Shown here: positions 18,755 through 28,581 of the stretch, piece after piece
How positions within the stretch are numbered: the stretch's first letter is position 1
How the letters are laid out: each line of letters starts with the position of its first letter
DNA from: Spirabiliibacterium falconis
Lineage (GTDB): Bacteria > Pseudomonadota > Gammaproteobacteria > Enterobacterales > Pasteurellaceae
Reading direction: 5' to 3'
Assembly: GCF_014885015.1 (NCBI RefSeq)
Contig: NZ_JABMIJ010000005.1
Location: forward strand, 1-47,361
Length of the DNA stretch: 47,361 bases
Notes under the pieces: model-generated
Databases searched by the model: none
Told to the model about the DNA's origin: nothing
Seen by the model: the letters and a program-made list of their open reading frames with translations, nothing else
Position numbers and translations under genes: made by a program

Positions 18755-20746
18755 ATGGAAATGTTATTAGGTAAACTTTCTTTGGATTCCCTAGCCTTTT
18801 TACACGATCCGATTATTTTAGGCGCATTTATCTTTATGATTTTAGGCGGCATAGCGGTTCTTGGCGGGATTACCTATTTTAGAGCTTGGGGGCCTTTGTG
18901 GCGTGATTGGTTGACCAGTGTTGACCATAAAAAAATTGGGATTATGTACATTGTTGTATCTATCGTAATGCTGGTTCGTGGCTTTGCCGATGCTATTATG
19001 ATGCGTACTCACCAAATGTTAGCTAATGCGCCTGATATGGGGTATTTACCACCACACCATTATGATCAAGTGTTCACCGCACATGGTGTGATTATGATCT
19101 TCTTTGTGGCGATGCCGTTGGTAGTGGGATTGATGAATGTTGTATTACCACTCCAAATTGGTGCGCGCGATGTGGCCTTTCCATTCTTGAACTCATTGAG
19201 CTTTTGGCTTTATGTTGTTGGTGTGGTATTGGTCAACTTGTCACTCATCATTGGGGATTTTGCAGCCACTGGGTGGTTGGCGTATCCACCGCTCTCAGGG
19301 CTAGAATATAGCCCAACAGTGGGAATGGATTACTATATTTGGGCATTACAGATCTCGGGGCTTGGAACATTACTTAGTGGTGTAAACTTTATTGTGACCA
19401 TCATTAAAATGCGTGCACCGGGTATGACCTATATGCGCATGCCGATTTTCACTTGGACATCGCTGTGTGCAAGTTTATTGATTGTTGCATCGTTCCCTAT
19501 TCTAACAGGCACACTATTTATGTTGTCGCTGGATCGCTATCTTGATATGCACTTCTTCACTAACGATGCGGGCGGCAATATGATGATGTATATCAACTTG
19601 ATCTGGATGTGGGGACATCCAGAAGTGTACATCCTTGTTTTGCCAGCATTTGGTATTTTCTCTGAAGTGATTTCAACTTTTGCGAAAAAGCGTCTGTTTG
19701 GTTATTCCAGTATGGTTTATGCCACGATGGTCATTGCGATTTTGAGCTTTATCGTATGGCTACACCACTTTTTCACGATGGGATCGGGGGCCAACGTCAA
19801 TGCGTTCTTTGGTATTACCACCATGATCATCTCTATCCCAACAGGTGTGAAAGTATTTAACTGGCTCTTTACTATGTATAAAGGTAAAGTGCGGTTCACC
19901 GTACCTGTACTTTGGACACTTGGCTTTTTGGTAACCTTTGCAATCGGTGGGATGACAGGCGTTATGTTATCTGTACCTGGTGCGAACTTTGTGCTACACA
20001 ATAGCTTGTTCTTAATTGCACACTTCCACAATACGATTATCGGTGGTGCCGTATTCGGTTATTTTGCAGGTATGAGTTTCTGGTGGCCGAAAATGTTTGG
20101 CTTCAAGCTTGATGAAACTTGGGGTAAACGTGCGTTTTGGTTCTGGATTACAGGTTTCTATGTGGCGTTTATGCCGCTTTATGTGCTTGGTTTCCTAGGC
20201 ATGACACGTCGAACTAACCACTACGATAATCCAATTTGGCAAATGTGGTTGATTGTTGCCGCGATCGGTGCATTCTTGATCCTAATCGGTATTGCTTGCC
20301 AGTTTATGATGTTCTATGTGAGCTTCAAAAACCGTAAACAATTGGCTGACGTAACAGGTGACCCATGGGATGGTCGCACTTTAGAATGGGCAACTGCGTC
20401 TCCACCGCCAAGTTATAACTTTGCACAGATTCCAGTGATTCGTGATGTGGATGCGTTGGCGGACTTGAAAGATAATGGTTGGACACCAAGCACTAAACCT
20501 GCTCATTACAGCCCAATTCATATGCCAAATAACACCTCCGTAGGTGTCTTGCTGGCACTGTTAAGTCTCGGATTTGGTTTTGGTTTTGTATGGCATATTT
20601 GGTGGATGGTAATTGCAACAACGATTGCTATGTTTGCCCTTACCATTGGTTATGCGTTCTGGCGTGATAATGATCATATTATTCCAGTGGAAGAGGTCGA
20701 ACGCATTGAAGAAGCACATTATGATCGAATTGCAGGAGTGAAATAA
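18755..20746 (+). CDS. cyoB: Cytochrome bo3 ubiquinol oxidase subunit I
   Basis: CyoB carries haem b, haem o3 and CuB and reduces oxygen while pumping protons. The 663-residue protein equals the E. coli length. It has the quinone-site residues in [10 protein letters not shown] and [11 protein letters not shown], the His-Tyr cross-link motif WGHPEVYIL, the CuB histidine pair VWLHHFFT, and the haem-binding histidines in [12 protein letters not shown]. About 15 membrane helices are expected. It starts 11 bases after cyoA and its last base overlaps the cyoC start (TAATG). Confidence 0.97.
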   Translation: MEMLLGKLSLDSLAFLHDPIILGAFIFMILGGIAVLGGITYFRAWGPLWRDWLTSVDHKKIGIMYIVVSIVMLVRGFADAIMMRTHQMLANAPDMGYLPPHHYDQVFTAHGVIMIFFVAMPLVVGLMNVVLPLQIGARDVAFPFLNSLSFWLYVVGVVLVNLSLIIGDFAATGWLAYPPLSGLEYSPTVGMDYYIWALQISGLGTLLSGVNFIVTIIKMRAPGMTYMRMPIFTWTSLCASLLIVASFPILTGTLFMLSLDRYLDMHFFTNDAGGNMMMYINLIWMWGHPEVYILVLPAFGIFSEVISTFAKKRLFGYSSMVYATMVIAILSFIVWLHHFFTMGSGANVNAFFGITTMIISIPTGVKVFNWLFTMYKGKVRFTVPVLWTLGFLVTFAIGGMTGVMLSVPGANFVLHNSLFLIAHFHNTIIGGAVFGYFAGMSFWWPKMFGFKLDETWGKRAFWFWITGFYVAFMPLYVLGFLGMTRRTNHYDNPIWQMWLIVAAIGAFLILIGIACQFMMFYVSFKNRKQLADVTGDPWDGRTLEWATASPPPSYNFAQIPVIRDVDALADLKDNGWTPSTKPAHYSPIHMPNNTSVGVLLALLSLGFGFGFVWHIWWMVIATTIAMFALTIGYAFWRDNDHIIPVEEVERIEEAHYDRIAGVK

Positions 20747-21378
20747 TGGCACATGTTCAATTGCCACCGATAGAAGGTGGCTTGCATCAACTCGGTGATA
20801 AAACACACGCTGAGCATCATGATATGAATGAAACAAAAGTGTTCGGTTTCTGGCTCTATTTAATGACTGACTGTATTTTGTTTGCGTCATTATTTGCAAC
20901 CTATGCCATTTTGCAGGTAGGGGTTGCAGAAGGCCCAACACCAAAAGAGATCTTTGAATTGCCATTTGTGTTGGTCGAAACATTTTTGTTATTAATTAGT
21001 AGTATTACATTTGGTTTTGCGATGATTGCTGCATTTAGTCAGGATCTCAAGCGCGTGTATCAATGGCTGGTTGTAACCGCACTTTTTGGTCTGGGCTTTT
21101 TAGCAATGGAGCTTTATGAGTTCCATCATCTTATTGCTCAAGGCATTGACCCAACTGTGAGTGCATTCTTATCATCGTTCTTCACCCTAGTTGGAACGCA
21201 CGGTTTGCATGTGACCTTCGGGGTGATTTGGTTAGTGAGTATGCTTTTTTTACTCCGTCGTGACGGCTTAAGTGGTCAAAATATTATGCGCTTAAAATGC
21301 TTAAGCCTATTTTGGCACTTCCTCGATATTATCTGGATTTGCGTGTTCTCTTTGGTTTATCTTGCGGGGGTAATTTGA
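20746..21378 (+). CDS. cyoC: Cytochrome bo3 ubiquinol oxidase subunit III
   Basis: CyoC is subunit III of the quinol oxidase. The 210-residue protein has five hydrophobic segments, the conserved [22 protein letters not shown] near the N-terminus, and [16 protein letters not shown] towards the C-terminus, all typical of the quinol-oxidase type. It overlaps cyoB and cyoD by one base each. Confidence 0.95.
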   Translation: MAHVQLPPIEGGLHQLGDKTHAEHHDMNETKVFGFWLYLMTDCILFASLFATYAILQVGVAEGPTPKEIFELPFVLVETFLLLISSITFGFAMIAAFSQDLKRVYQWLVVTALFGLGFLAMELYEFHHLIAQGIDPTVSAFLSSFFTLVGTHGLHVTFGVIWLVSMLFLLRRDGLSGQNIMRLKCLSLFWHFLDIIWICVFSLVYLAGVI

Positions 21379-21707
21379 TGAGTAATCATGATCATTCTCA
21401 GCCATTTAATGCCTGTGCTGCTCGGAAGCAATACATCATCGGCTTTATTATCTCTGTCTTTTTAACAGTAGTTCCTTTTGCAGCTGTTATGGGCGGAACA
21501 CTCGCACAAGAAAGTGCCTTAATGCTCATTGCAGGTATGGCTGTATTGCAAGTTATTGTGCAAGTGTATTATTTCTTACATATTGACACTAGCCAAAAAC
21601 AGCGTTGGAATGCCTTTTCATTGGGATTCACACTTGTCATCGTTGCCATCGTGATTGTTGGCTCGTTGTGGGTTATGTATAACCTCAATGCGAATATGAT
21701 GCACTAA
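21378..21707 (+). CDS. cyoD: Cytochrome bo3 ubiquinol oxidase subunit IV
   Basis: CyoD is the small subunit IV, thought to aid CuB binding and assembly. The 109-residue product begins [10 protein letters not shown] and has three membrane helices with the conserved VQVYYFLHID motif, matching E. coli CyoD (109). The start at 21378 forms TGATG with the cyoC stop. An earlier in-frame ATG lies inside cyoC and was rejected. Confidence 0.93.
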   Translation: MSNHDHSQPFNACAARKQYIIGFIISVFLTVVPFAAVMGGTLAQESALMLIAGMAVLQVIVQVYYFLHIDTSQKQRWNAFSLGFTLVIVAIVIVGSLWVMYNLNANMMH

Positions 21708-21709
21708 TA

Positions 21710-22606
21710 ATGAGTAATACAATGAGTGGACTGATCAGTTTAAAATCGCGTTTAATGACAACCTCTTGGGTTCAGGTTACTAAGCCTGGGATTGTGAGTG
21801 GTAATGCAATTGCCGTGTTAGGTGGGTATTTTCTTGCCGCGCGTGATCAGTTCCATTTATTGACGTTACTGGCGGCATTACTCGGCACAATGCTGGTGAT
21901 TGCATCGGGCTGTGTGGCAAATAATATTATTGATCGTGATATTGATGGCACAATGAGCCGTACGCGTAATCGCGTATTAGTCACAGGTCATATGACAGTC
22001 AAAACCGCACTTATCTATTCTATTGTATTGCTTAGTGCAGGTGTTTTGGTGTTGGCTTACTGTGGCGTGTTAGCGGTGAAGTCGGCTTTGTTTGGTTATG
22101 GGGTTTATGTTGGGCTTTATAGTCTTTATTTTAAACGCCATTCAATTTGGGGGACATTAATTGGGAGTTTCTCAGGTGCAATTCCACCAGTCATTGGTTA
22201 TGCTGCGGTTACGAATCAAGCCGATGCAGCCTATTGGGTTTTATTTGCGATGTTTTCCATTTGGCAGTTACCACACGCCTACGCCATTGCCATTTTCAGA
22301 GATAAAGATTATTTAAAAGCGAAAATTCCAGTATTGCCATTAATGGTGAGTTTTTCTACGACTCGCATTCATATGATTGCTACCATTGTGGCATTTGCTG
22401 TGATTGCTTCATTATTAACAGTGCTGGGCTACACGGGGTGGGTTTATTTGACCGCACTTTTAGTGTTAAGTGGGATGTGGTTACATGTTGCATTGCAGCA
22501 TGTGCCAAACCGAGCAGCAGAACGTGGAAAATGGGCACGCAAAATTTTCGCTTATTCGGTGATCATTATTACCGTACTCAGTTTCTGTATGGCTATTCAT
22601 ATTTAA
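21710..22606 (+). CDS. cyoE: Protohaem IX farnesyltransferase (haem O synthase)
   Basis: CyoE adds a farnesyl group to haem b to make haem O for subunit I. The 298-residue UbiA-family membrane protein has the first aspartate-rich motif NNIIDRDIDGTMSRTRNRVL. It also has SLYFKRHSIWGTLIGSFSGAIPPVIGY and the second motif region WQLPHAYAIAIFRDKDY. It has about eight or nine membrane segments. It starts two bases after cyoD and ends at a bidirectional terminator. Two reverse uptake signals (22004, 22451) lie inside. Confidence 0.95.
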   Translation: MSNTMSGLISLKSRLMTTSWVQVTKPGIVSGNAIAVLGGYFLAARDQFHLLTLLAALLGTMLVIASGCVANNIIDRDIDGTMSRTRNRVLVTGHMTVKTALIYSIVLLSAGVLVLAYCGVLAVKSALFGYGVYVGLYSLYFKRHSIWGTLIGSFSGAIPPVIGYAAVTNQADAAYWVLFAMFSIWQLPHAYAIAIFRDKDYLKAKIPVLPLMVSFSTTRIHMIATIVAFAVIASLLTVLGYTGWVYLTALLVLSGMWLHVALQHVPNRAAERGKWARKIFAYSVIIITVLSFCMAIHI

Positions 22607-22608
22607 AT

Positions 22609-22636
22609 AAAAAAGCCACTCATTTGAGTGGCTTTT
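22609..22636. terminator. Bidirectional terminator between cyoE and the molbindin gene
   Basis: AAAAAGCCACTCA and TGAGTGGCTTTTT form a near-perfect palindrome around a short TT loop. A-runs and T-runs on both sides suit termination in both directions between convergent genes. Confidence 0.85.
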
Positions 22637-22651
22637 TATGACTCTTCGTGA

Positions 22652-23077
22652 TTATTTCTTTACGGCTAATAAAATGTGAGATGCTTTCACTAATACTTGA
22701 AGTTTACTGCCTTGTACAAGATTCATGTTTTTCGCACTGGTTTCAGTAATGATAGCCACAAGTTGAGTACCACCGTCAGTTTTTACTAACACTTCGCAAT
22801 TTACTGTGCCGTGATTTATGCTTTCTACTACGCCGCTTAATTGATTACGTGCTGAGAATAGCAAGGTGTTGTCCGTTGATAAAATAACAGAAGGCGCTTT
22901 AAATACAGCAACGACATCAGAACCGACGTTCAGATTTAAATTTTTAGTGCTTTCACTGGTGATCACTGCAACAAGCGTTTCGTTATCATTTAAGCTAAGC
23001 TCAATTTGATCGTTAACAGCACCTGCCTTAATATTTTTTACCTTTGCTGAAAGTTGGTTTCTTGCACTGATCGTCAT
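22652..23077 (-). CDS. Two-domain molbindin (molybdate-binding, ModG-like)
   Basis: Molbindins bind molybdate or tungstate in oligomeric rings and are thought to store or buffer it. The 141-residue protein is two tandem Mop (TOBE) domains. The first begins SARNQLSAKVKNIKAG (residue 3). The second begins SARNQLSGVVESINHG (about residue 75). Single-domain Mop proteins, as I recall for H. influenzae, are about 69 residues, so this is a duplicated form like ModG of Azotobacter. It has its own ribosome-binding site (AAAGGA) and lies downstream of a molybdoenzyme operon on the same strand, but with a terminator between. Confidence 0.88.
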   Translation of the reverse strand: MTISARNQLSAKVKNIKAGAVNDQIELSLNDNETLVAVITSESTKNLNLNVGSDVVAVFKAPSVILSTDNTLLFSARNQLSGVVESINHGTVNCEVLVKTDGGTQLVAIITETSAKNMNLVQGSKLQVLVKASHILLAVKK

Positions 23078-23204
23078 AGTTATTGTCCTTTGGTTATAGA
23101 ATTAAATAAGCGTTATGGTTAATGCATAAATAGTCTAACAAGTCAGTATAAAGTGGCAAGTCATGTTCGTGTTAATCTATTTTAGCACTATAAAGTGCAC
23201 CAAA

Positions 23205-23236
23205 AGCCCAATAATGATACCGCACTTTATTGGGCT
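23205..23236 (-). terminator. Terminator after the molybdenum reductase gene
   Basis: On the minus strand AGCCCAATAA (23236-23227) pairs perfectly with TTATTGGGCT (23214-23205) and is followed by TTTTGG. The 12-base loop contains most of an uptake signal core (23219-23227). Confidence 0.7.
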
Positions 23237-23251
23237 ATATAGCGTGCGTCG

Positions 23252-25729
23252 TTACGCTGTTTTATATTGAGGTTCATCAAATACGGTGACAGGCGGTAGA
23301 GGTCCATCAAATTTTTCTACCTGCACAATAGCCGTATTAGGCGCAGTGGCTTGTGCAAGTTTAGATGATCCAATATCCATTGTTAGCATATTCGGGTTAC
23401 CAAATTTGCAAAGCGGCTCTCCATTCAATTCGCCTAAATCAAACCACGCACCTTCACGCAAGCATACGGTGCCTTTGATGATGCCATCATTTACCACCGC
23501 ACCTGCCAACACTTGCCCTCGTTTGTTGAAAAGACGGACGACATCACCATCCTTAATACCGCGTGAGGCTGCATCGTCAGGATGAATGATCATCGGTTCG
23601 CGTTCGTTTACGGTATAATATTTTCGTAATGTTTCTGAAAAACACAACTGGCTATGTAGGCGATAATACGGGTGCGGCGTAATGAGTGCTAGCGGTGCTT
23701 CTTCGGTTACATTGCCTGCGTATTCATCTGGCTCAAACCACATAGGATGCCCTTTACAGTCATCGTAATTCATTTTTGCGACCACATCAGAGAAAATTTC
23801 AATTTTTCCAGATGGTGTACCAAGAGGGTTGAGCAGCGGATCTTTTCTAAAGTCGCCATAACGTACCCATTGTTTCGCTTTGTCATTTGCACTAAAGGTC
23901 AATGGCTTATTCTCTTGCCAAAAATCATCAAAACGTGGCATAACGACGCGATTTTTTCGTGCGCTATCAAAGGCAGTTTGATAGAACTCGCGTAGCCAAT
24001 CCATTTCTGATTTACCCTCAGTAAATTGTTCCTCTACTCCTGCCATTTTGGCAAGTTGAGCGAAAACATCATAATCATTGCGAGCCTCAAATTGTGGTTC
24101 GATGACCTGTTTCATTGGGAAAATATTCAAATTAGAATAATCTCCGCTCATGGTTAAATCATTGCGTTCAAATGAGGTTGTTACTGGCAACACAATGTCT
24201 GCCATACGAGCAGTCGGTGTCCAGTAAATTTCATTTACCACAATCGTTTCAGGTTGTTGCCACGCTTTAATTAATTTATTGGTATCTTGATGATGGACAA
24301 ATGGGTTACCCCCAACCCAATAAATGAACTTAATATCTGGGTAGGTCACCGTTGTACCATTAAAGTCGATTTTTTGACCGGGATTGAGCAACACATCTGC
24401 AATACGTGCAAGGGGAAAACTCAAGCCAGATACTTTGGCTTTCCATGACATATCGCTGGTATTACGTGCACTGCCAGTATTCGCAGAGATAGCACTAATT
24501 TTACCGCCGGTTGTGGTAGGAACACCGCCATTGGAGTAATGGTAACTTAAACCAAAGCCACCGCCAGGTAGCCCAATTTGACCTAGCATTGACGCAAGTG
24601 TCACCAACATCCAGTGGGATTGTTCACCATGTTGTTGGCGTTGCATTCCCCAACCAGCCATTAGCATAGTGCGGTTTTTGGCAAAATCTAACGCTAATTG
24701 GCGAATGGTTTTGGCATCTACGCCACAAATTTTACTTGCCCATTCAGCATCTTTTACCACGCCATCTTCTTTACCAAGCACATAAGGCTCGAATTTATCA
24801 TAGCCTTTAGTGTAGTGTTTTAAGAAGTCTTTATCGTGTTTATTTTCTGTAATCAACGTATGCGCCATACCGAGCATTAATGGCACATCTGTTGCTGTAT
24901 TGAGAGGAATCCATTCTGCTCCTAAATAGTCGCAGGTTTCGCTACGCACGGGATCGATACAAATAATCCGTTTGCCACTTTCTTTTAGTTTTTTATAGTA
25001 GGCAATTCCTTGTTGGTCAGTTGATGTCCATGCAATACGCAATGTTGTCATAGGATTGGCAGACCATAGCACCACAATATCACTGTCGGAAAGAATCGTA
25101 TCCCAGCTAGTTTGCTGTTCATAGACCTCGATCGTCCCAAGCACATGCGGCATAATAATTTGAGCAGCACCTGTGGAATAATCGCCTTTGTGCCCGACAA
25201 ATCCACCTGTGACATTCATAAAACGGTGTAACAAGGTACGGCAACTGTGTAACGCACCTGAGCTTTTCCACCCATAAGATCCTGCAAAAATTCCACTAGC
25301 ACCTTCACGTTGACGTACATCTTGTAATTGCGTGTGAATGAGTTCAAGAGCTTTATCCCATGATACACGCACCCATTCATCACGCCCACGCAAGCTCGTA
25401 TCACTCTTACCAGGGTTTTCTAGGTAACTTTTGCGTACCATTGGATACTTCACCCGCGTTTTGGTATGTACTTGCTCTGGCACAACATCTTGTAACTCAT
25501 TAGCAACAGCAGGTTCGATCGCAGGGCCTGATTTAACTACCTTATTATTTTCGACCACAATACCTAATGGTCCCCAGTGTGCTGCGGAGACCACAGTGCG
25601 AGAATCAACCGCACTTTTACTGGCTTGAGCCCATGCTTGGCTTGCAATGCTTCCCGCAGAGGCAATGCCAACACCTGCAAGGGAGCTATTTTTTAAAAAG
25701 GTTCTGCGTGATTTATTCATTTTCTTCAT
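23252..25729 (-). CDS. torZ: Molybdenum S-/N-oxide reductase, TorZ/MtsZ type
   Basis: This is a periplasmic bis-MGD molybdoenzyme of the DMSO reductase family. The closest named types are TorZ and BisC of E. coli and MtsZ of H. influenzae, which reduce N-oxides, biotin sulfoxide and methionine sulfoxide. The 825-residue protein has a Tat signal (SRRTFLK, residues 7-13). No N-terminal iron-sulfur cysteines are present. The likely molybdenum-ligand serine is Ser185 in GDYSTGAAQ. Start ATG at 25729 follows AGGGGGAT. It lies eight bases after the pentahaem cytochrome gene. Exact substrate cannot be told from sequence; methionine sulfoxide is likely by relation to MtsZ. Confidence 0.9.
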   Translation of the reverse strand: MKKMNKSRRTFLKNSSLAGVGIASAGSIASQAWAQASKSAVDSRTVVSAAHWGPLGIVVENNKVVKSGPAIEPAVANELQDVVPEQVHTKTRVKYPMVRKSYLENPGKSDTSLRGRDEWVRVSWDKALELIHTQLQDVRQREGASGIFAGSYGWKSSGALHSCRTLLHRFMNVTGGFVGHKGDYSTGAAQIIMPHVLGTIEVYEQQTSWDTILSDSDIVVLWSANPMTTLRIAWTSTDQQGIAYYKKLKESGKRIICIDPVRSETCDYLGAEWIPLNTATDVPLMLGMAHTLITENKHDKDFLKHYTKGYDKFEPYVLGKEDGVVKDAEWASKICGVDAKTIRQLALDFAKNRTMLMAGWGMQRQQHGEQSHWMLVTLASMLGQIGLPGGGFGLSYHYSNGGVPTTTGGKISAISANTGSARNTSDMSWKAKVSGLSFPLARIADVLLNPGQKIDFNGTTVTYPDIKFIYWVGGNPFVHHQDTNKLIKAWQQPETIVVNEIYWTPTARMADIVLPVTTSFERNDLTMSGDYSNLNIFPMKQVIEPQFEARNDYDVFAQLAKMAGVEEQFTEGKSEMDWLREFYQTAFDSARKNRVVMPRFDDFWQENKPLTFSANDKAKQWVRYGDFRKDPLLNPLGTPSGKIEIFSDVVAKMNYDDCKGHPMWFEPDEYAGNVTEEAPLALITPHPYYRLHSQLCFSETLRKYYTVNEREPMIIHPDDAASRGIKDGDVVRLFNKRGQVLAGAVVNDGIIKGTVCLREGAWFDLGELNGEPLCKFGNPNMLTMDIGSSKLAQATAPNTAIVQVEKFDGPLPPVTVFDEPQYKTA

Positions 25730-25737
25730 ATATCCCC

Positions 25738-26844
25738 CTATTTTTCACTCGCTTGTTGACTGTCTTTAGCGTGATGCTGCAAATAAATAGTCAAGGCACG
25801 CACTTGATCATCATTCATTGATGTGCGGTCTTTCATGGAATTAATGACACCAATCCATTGGTTGGCAGTATAATGATCTGCACCAATCACAGCATGACAT
25901 GTACCACAATGGGTTTGATTTAAATTTTCACCATAATCATTGAGATTCTTAATATTGGCTGTGAGCATCGCTTTCGGTGCTTGCATGTGCAAGCTGACTT
26001 CACGCCAATCGGAATTGGTTACATCATCATGCACTGTTTTTTCAATGTTAACCGCACTTTTAGCGTCATCATCAAGCACAGCGACTAAAATGCGTTTACC
26101 CAACTCTTGATAAATTAAGTTTTCAGCCCCCGCTTGCTGCCAGCCGTGCACCACACCTTGCACATTGTCACCCTCAGCTTTCCAGTCGATTACTTGGGCA
26201 TACGGCATTAACCGCACTTGCCCCTCACCGACAGTTGCTGTGCCAATTTGGGTTGAGTAGAGCGTAGTATTCTGTGTTGAGAAATCGCCTCCACTGATCG
26301 CCGCTTGAGCGTCGGCACTGCTTTCCATTTCAGGCATAAAATGGACAATGCCTTTGTGACAGTCAATACATGTTTGCCCACTAGATTGCATTTCTTTATG
26401 CATTTTTTGCGCTGTTTTTGATTGTTCGTGCAACAGCCACGCCTCAGTATTATGGCAAGAGCGACAGGTTGCGGAATCTTGTTCTTTCATCGTTTTCCAT
26501 ACGGATTGTGCCATGGTCAAACGGTGTTTTTCGTAAGCCTCTTGATCGGGGATCTTGCCCGTTATCTCGCCCCACACATCTTTTAAGGCTAAAAATTTAG
26601 TTTTTAAATAATCAAAGCCTTGATGTGGCACATGGCAATCATGGCATTCTGCACGAATACCACGCTTATTCATAAAGTGATTGCTGCCTTGCCATTCTTG
26701 TTCTGGAATGTGCATTGAGTGACAACTTACGCAAAATTCAGTTGTATTTGTATGATGAAACACTTTCTGTGTTCCCCATAATGCTAATGCTCCGAGGGCA
26801 AAAATAGCTGCCCCACCAACGAGCCATTTTTTTCGTCCTGCCAT
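25738..26844 (-). CDS. torY: Pentahaem c-type cytochrome, TorY/MtsY type
   Basis: This membrane-anchored NapC/NirT-family cytochrome carries electrons from quinol to the periplasmic reductase encoded next to it. The 368-residue protein has one N-terminal membrane helix (WLVGGAAIFALGALALWG) and five CXXCH motifs: FCVSCH, ECHDCH, TCRSCH, TCIDCH in the NapC-like part and HCGTCH in a separate C-terminal domain. The ATG at 26844 (MAGRKKW) was chosen because GGAG lies six bases upstream. An ATG at 26850 touches the GGAG directly. Haem attachment would need the ccm operon at 6-13 kb. A perfect FNR box lies about 100 bases upstream. Confidence 0.93.
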   Translation of the reverse strand: MAGRKKWLVGGAAIFALGALALWGTQKVFHHTNTTEFCVSCHSMHIPEQEWQGSNHFMNKRGIRAECHDCHVPHQGFDYLKTKFLALKDVWGEITGKIPDQEAYEKHRLTMAQSVWKTMKEQDSATCRSCHNTEAWLLHEQSKTAQKMHKEMQSSGQTCIDCHKGIVHFMPEMESSADAQAAISGGDFSTQNTTLYSTQIGTATVGEGQVRLMPYAQVIDWKAEGDNVQGVVHGWQQAGAENLIYQELGKRILVAVLDDDAKSAVNIEKTVHDDVTNSDWREVSLHMQAPKAMLTANIKNLNDYGENLNQTHCGTCHAVIGADHYTANQWIGVINSMKDRTSMNDDQVRALTIYLQHHAKDSQQASEK

Positions 26845-26850
26845 AATCAT

Positions 26851-27167
26851 CTCCTTTTACTAAACCTTATGTTATTCACATAGGGATAATCACACACATT
26901 ATGTATGTATTCATCTTGCTAGATATACTTCTACTTAGAATTGATTAATATCAAAGATCGCATTATTAACGTATTTATTAGTATAATTTTTTATAAAAAA
27001 TGAGAGTTTTAAGACATTTTTGATATAAAAAATAACGTGAATAGCTATCATTATATTTTTATTTACATAACGATTTGGTCGATAAAATAAGAAAATTCAT
27101 ACATATATTCTCGATTTTCAGTCAGGTATCAGGTAAAGTGCGGTTTTATTTCAACAACTGAGGCTCA
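26851..27167. promoter_or_regulatory. Divergent intergenic region torY/mutY
   Basis: This 317-base gap is A+T-rich with no gene. It holds the FNR box (26941-26954) and a perfect -10 hexamer TATAAT reading towards mutY (26982-26987) with only a weak -35. A forward uptake signal is at 27136-27144. I found no clear -10 towards torY at the spacing expected for FNR class II activation; TACATA at 26909-26904 is a poor candidate. Confidence 0.5.
26941..26954. promoter_or_regulatory. FNR binding site
   Basis: TTGATTAATATCAA matches the FNR consensus TTGAT-N4-ATCAA at all ten defined positions. The centre is about 103 bases before the torY start on the minus strand and about 220 bases before mutY on the plus strand. 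Activation of the anaerobic reductase operon is the expected role. Confidence 0.75.
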
Positions 27168-28268
27168 ATGCACGCACAATCTTCTGCTAGTGCACCATTT
27201 GCCAGTGCTGTACTCGCATGGTACGACCGTTATGGGCGTAAGCATTTACCATGGCAACAAAATAAAACCGCTTATAAAGTTTGGTTGTCTGAAGTGATGT
27301 TGCAACAAACGCAAGTAGCAACGGTCATTCCTTATTTTGAACGGTTTATTGCAACATTCCCCACGATAACCGCACTTGCTGATGCACCGCTTGATGAAGT
27401 GCTGTATTTATGGACAGGGCTTGGGTACTATGCACGTGCACGCAATTTGCATAAAGCCGCACAACGGATACGTGATGAGCATGGAGGGGAATTTCCAACT
27501 ACGTTTGAGCAGGTTTTAGCGTTGCCAGGAATCGGGCGAAGCACTGCTGGAGCGATTTTATCGTCATGTTGGCAAGCACCCTATCCTATTTTAGATGGCA
27601 ATGTGAAACGTGTATTGGCACGTGTGTTTGCCATTTCAGGTTGGGCAGGCGAAAAGGCGGTTGGCGATAAGCTTTGGGCGTTGAGTGCACAGGTTACTCC
27701 AAATACTCATGTGGCAGACTTTAATCAAGCGATGATGGATATTGGCGCAATGGTCTGCACTCGTTCAAAACCAAAGTGCGGTTTGTGCCCGGTCAATAGA
27801 CTCTGTAAGGCGTATGATGAGGATAACTGGCAGGCATATCCTGGCAAAAAGCCGAAAAAAGTCTTGCCCGAAAAGCAGTGTTATTTCGTTTTGTTGTTAA
27901 AGCAAGATACGGTTTTGCTACAACAACGTCCAGCACAGGGGTTATGGGGTGGGTTATATTGTTTTCCGCAATTTGACGAGCGGGTAACCGCACTTTCATT
28001 TTTGCAGCACTATGCTGCTTCCCAAATTCAAGAATTGCCCTGCTTTCGCCACACGTTTAGCCATTTTCATCTTGATATACAGCCTTTAATCGGGCGTATG
28101 AGGGATGGTGCGCAAGAAAAATGCGCTGATGATGTTCTTAGCGTATCGAGTGAGCAGAATTATTGGTATAATTTACAATTACCTGCCAAAATTGGATTAG
28201 CTGCGCCAATGAAAAATCTATTAGAGATGATAACGCGCATGCAACAAAATGGTGAATTGGCTGTCTGA
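27168..28268 (+). CDS. mutY: A/G-specific adenine DNA glycosylase
   Basis: MutY removes adenine mispaired with 8-oxoguanine. The 366-residue protein has the catalytic glutamate region [13 protein letters not shown], the helix-hairpin-helix [13 protein letters not shown] and the [12 protein letters not shown] segment with the catalytic aspartate. The [4Fe-4S] cluster cysteines have spacing C-x6-C-x2-C-x5-C ([17 protein letters not shown]). A C-terminal MutT-like domain that recognises 8-oxoG follows ([22 protein letters not shown]). It is followed 30 bases later by yggX, the usual order in gamma-proteobacteria. Four uptake signals lie in or just before the gene. Confidence 0.95.
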   Translation: MHAQSSASAPFASAVLAWYDRYGRKHLPWQQNKTAYKVWLSEVMLQQTQVATVIPYFERFIATFPTITALADAPLDEVLYLWTGLGYYARARNLHKAAQRIRDEHGGEFPTTFEQVLALPGIGRSTAGAILSSCWQAPYPILDGNVKRVLARVFAISGWAGEKAVGDKLWALSAQVTPNTHVADFNQAMMDIGAMVCTRSKPKCGLCPVNRLCKAYDEDNWQAYPGKKPKKVLPEKQCYFVLLLKQDTVLLQQRPAQGLWGGLYCFPQFDERVTALSFLQHYAASQIQELPCFRHTFSHFHLDIQPLIGRMRDGAQEKCADDVLSVSSEQNYWYNLQLPAKIGLAAPMKNLLEMITRMQQNGELAV

Positions 28269-28298
28269 TAATAAAATAAGATGTAAAAGGATAACACT

Positions 28299-28571
28299 AT
28301 GGCACGAACAGTTTTTTGTGAATATTTGCAAGCAGAAGCAGAAGGGCTTGATTTTCAACTTTATCCAGGCGAGCTTGGCAAGCGGATTTTTAATTCTATC
28401 AGTAAACAGGCTTGGGGTGAATGGATGAAAAAACAAACAATGCTAGTAAATGAAAAAAAATTGAATATGATGAATCCTGAACATCGCGCATTGTTGGAAA
28501 AAGAGATGGAAGGCTTTTTATTTGAAGGAAAAGATGTGCACATTGAAGGCTATGTAGCCCCAGAAAAATAG
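28299..28571 (+). CDS. yggX: Iron trafficking protein YggX
   Basis: YggX is a small protein linked to iron handling and protection of iron-sulfur clusters from oxidants; it pairs functionally with MutY, which carries such a cluster. The 90-residue product begins [27 protein letters not shown], with the family's conserved cysteine at position 7, and contains [21 protein letters not shown]. Length fits E. coli YggX (91). It is followed 10 bases later by mltC. Confidence 0.95.
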   Translation: MARTVFCEYLQAEAEGLDFQLYPGELGKRIFNSISKQAWGEWMKKQTMLVNEKKLNMMNPEHRALLEKEMEGFLFEGKDVHIEGYVAPEK

Positions 28572-28581
28572 GCGGACTGCA

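Noticed and set aside
23100..23200. ModE-type operator upstream of the molbindin gene
   Set aside because: A loose GTTAT...ATAA arrangement exists but does not match the ModE consensus well enough to call.
22652..26850. Recent horizontal island carrying the molybdenum reductase and molbindin
   Set aside because: Uptake signals are present in torY, at the start of torZ and in the torZ terminator, base composition looks like the surroundings, and there are no mobility genes or tRNA-linked repeats.
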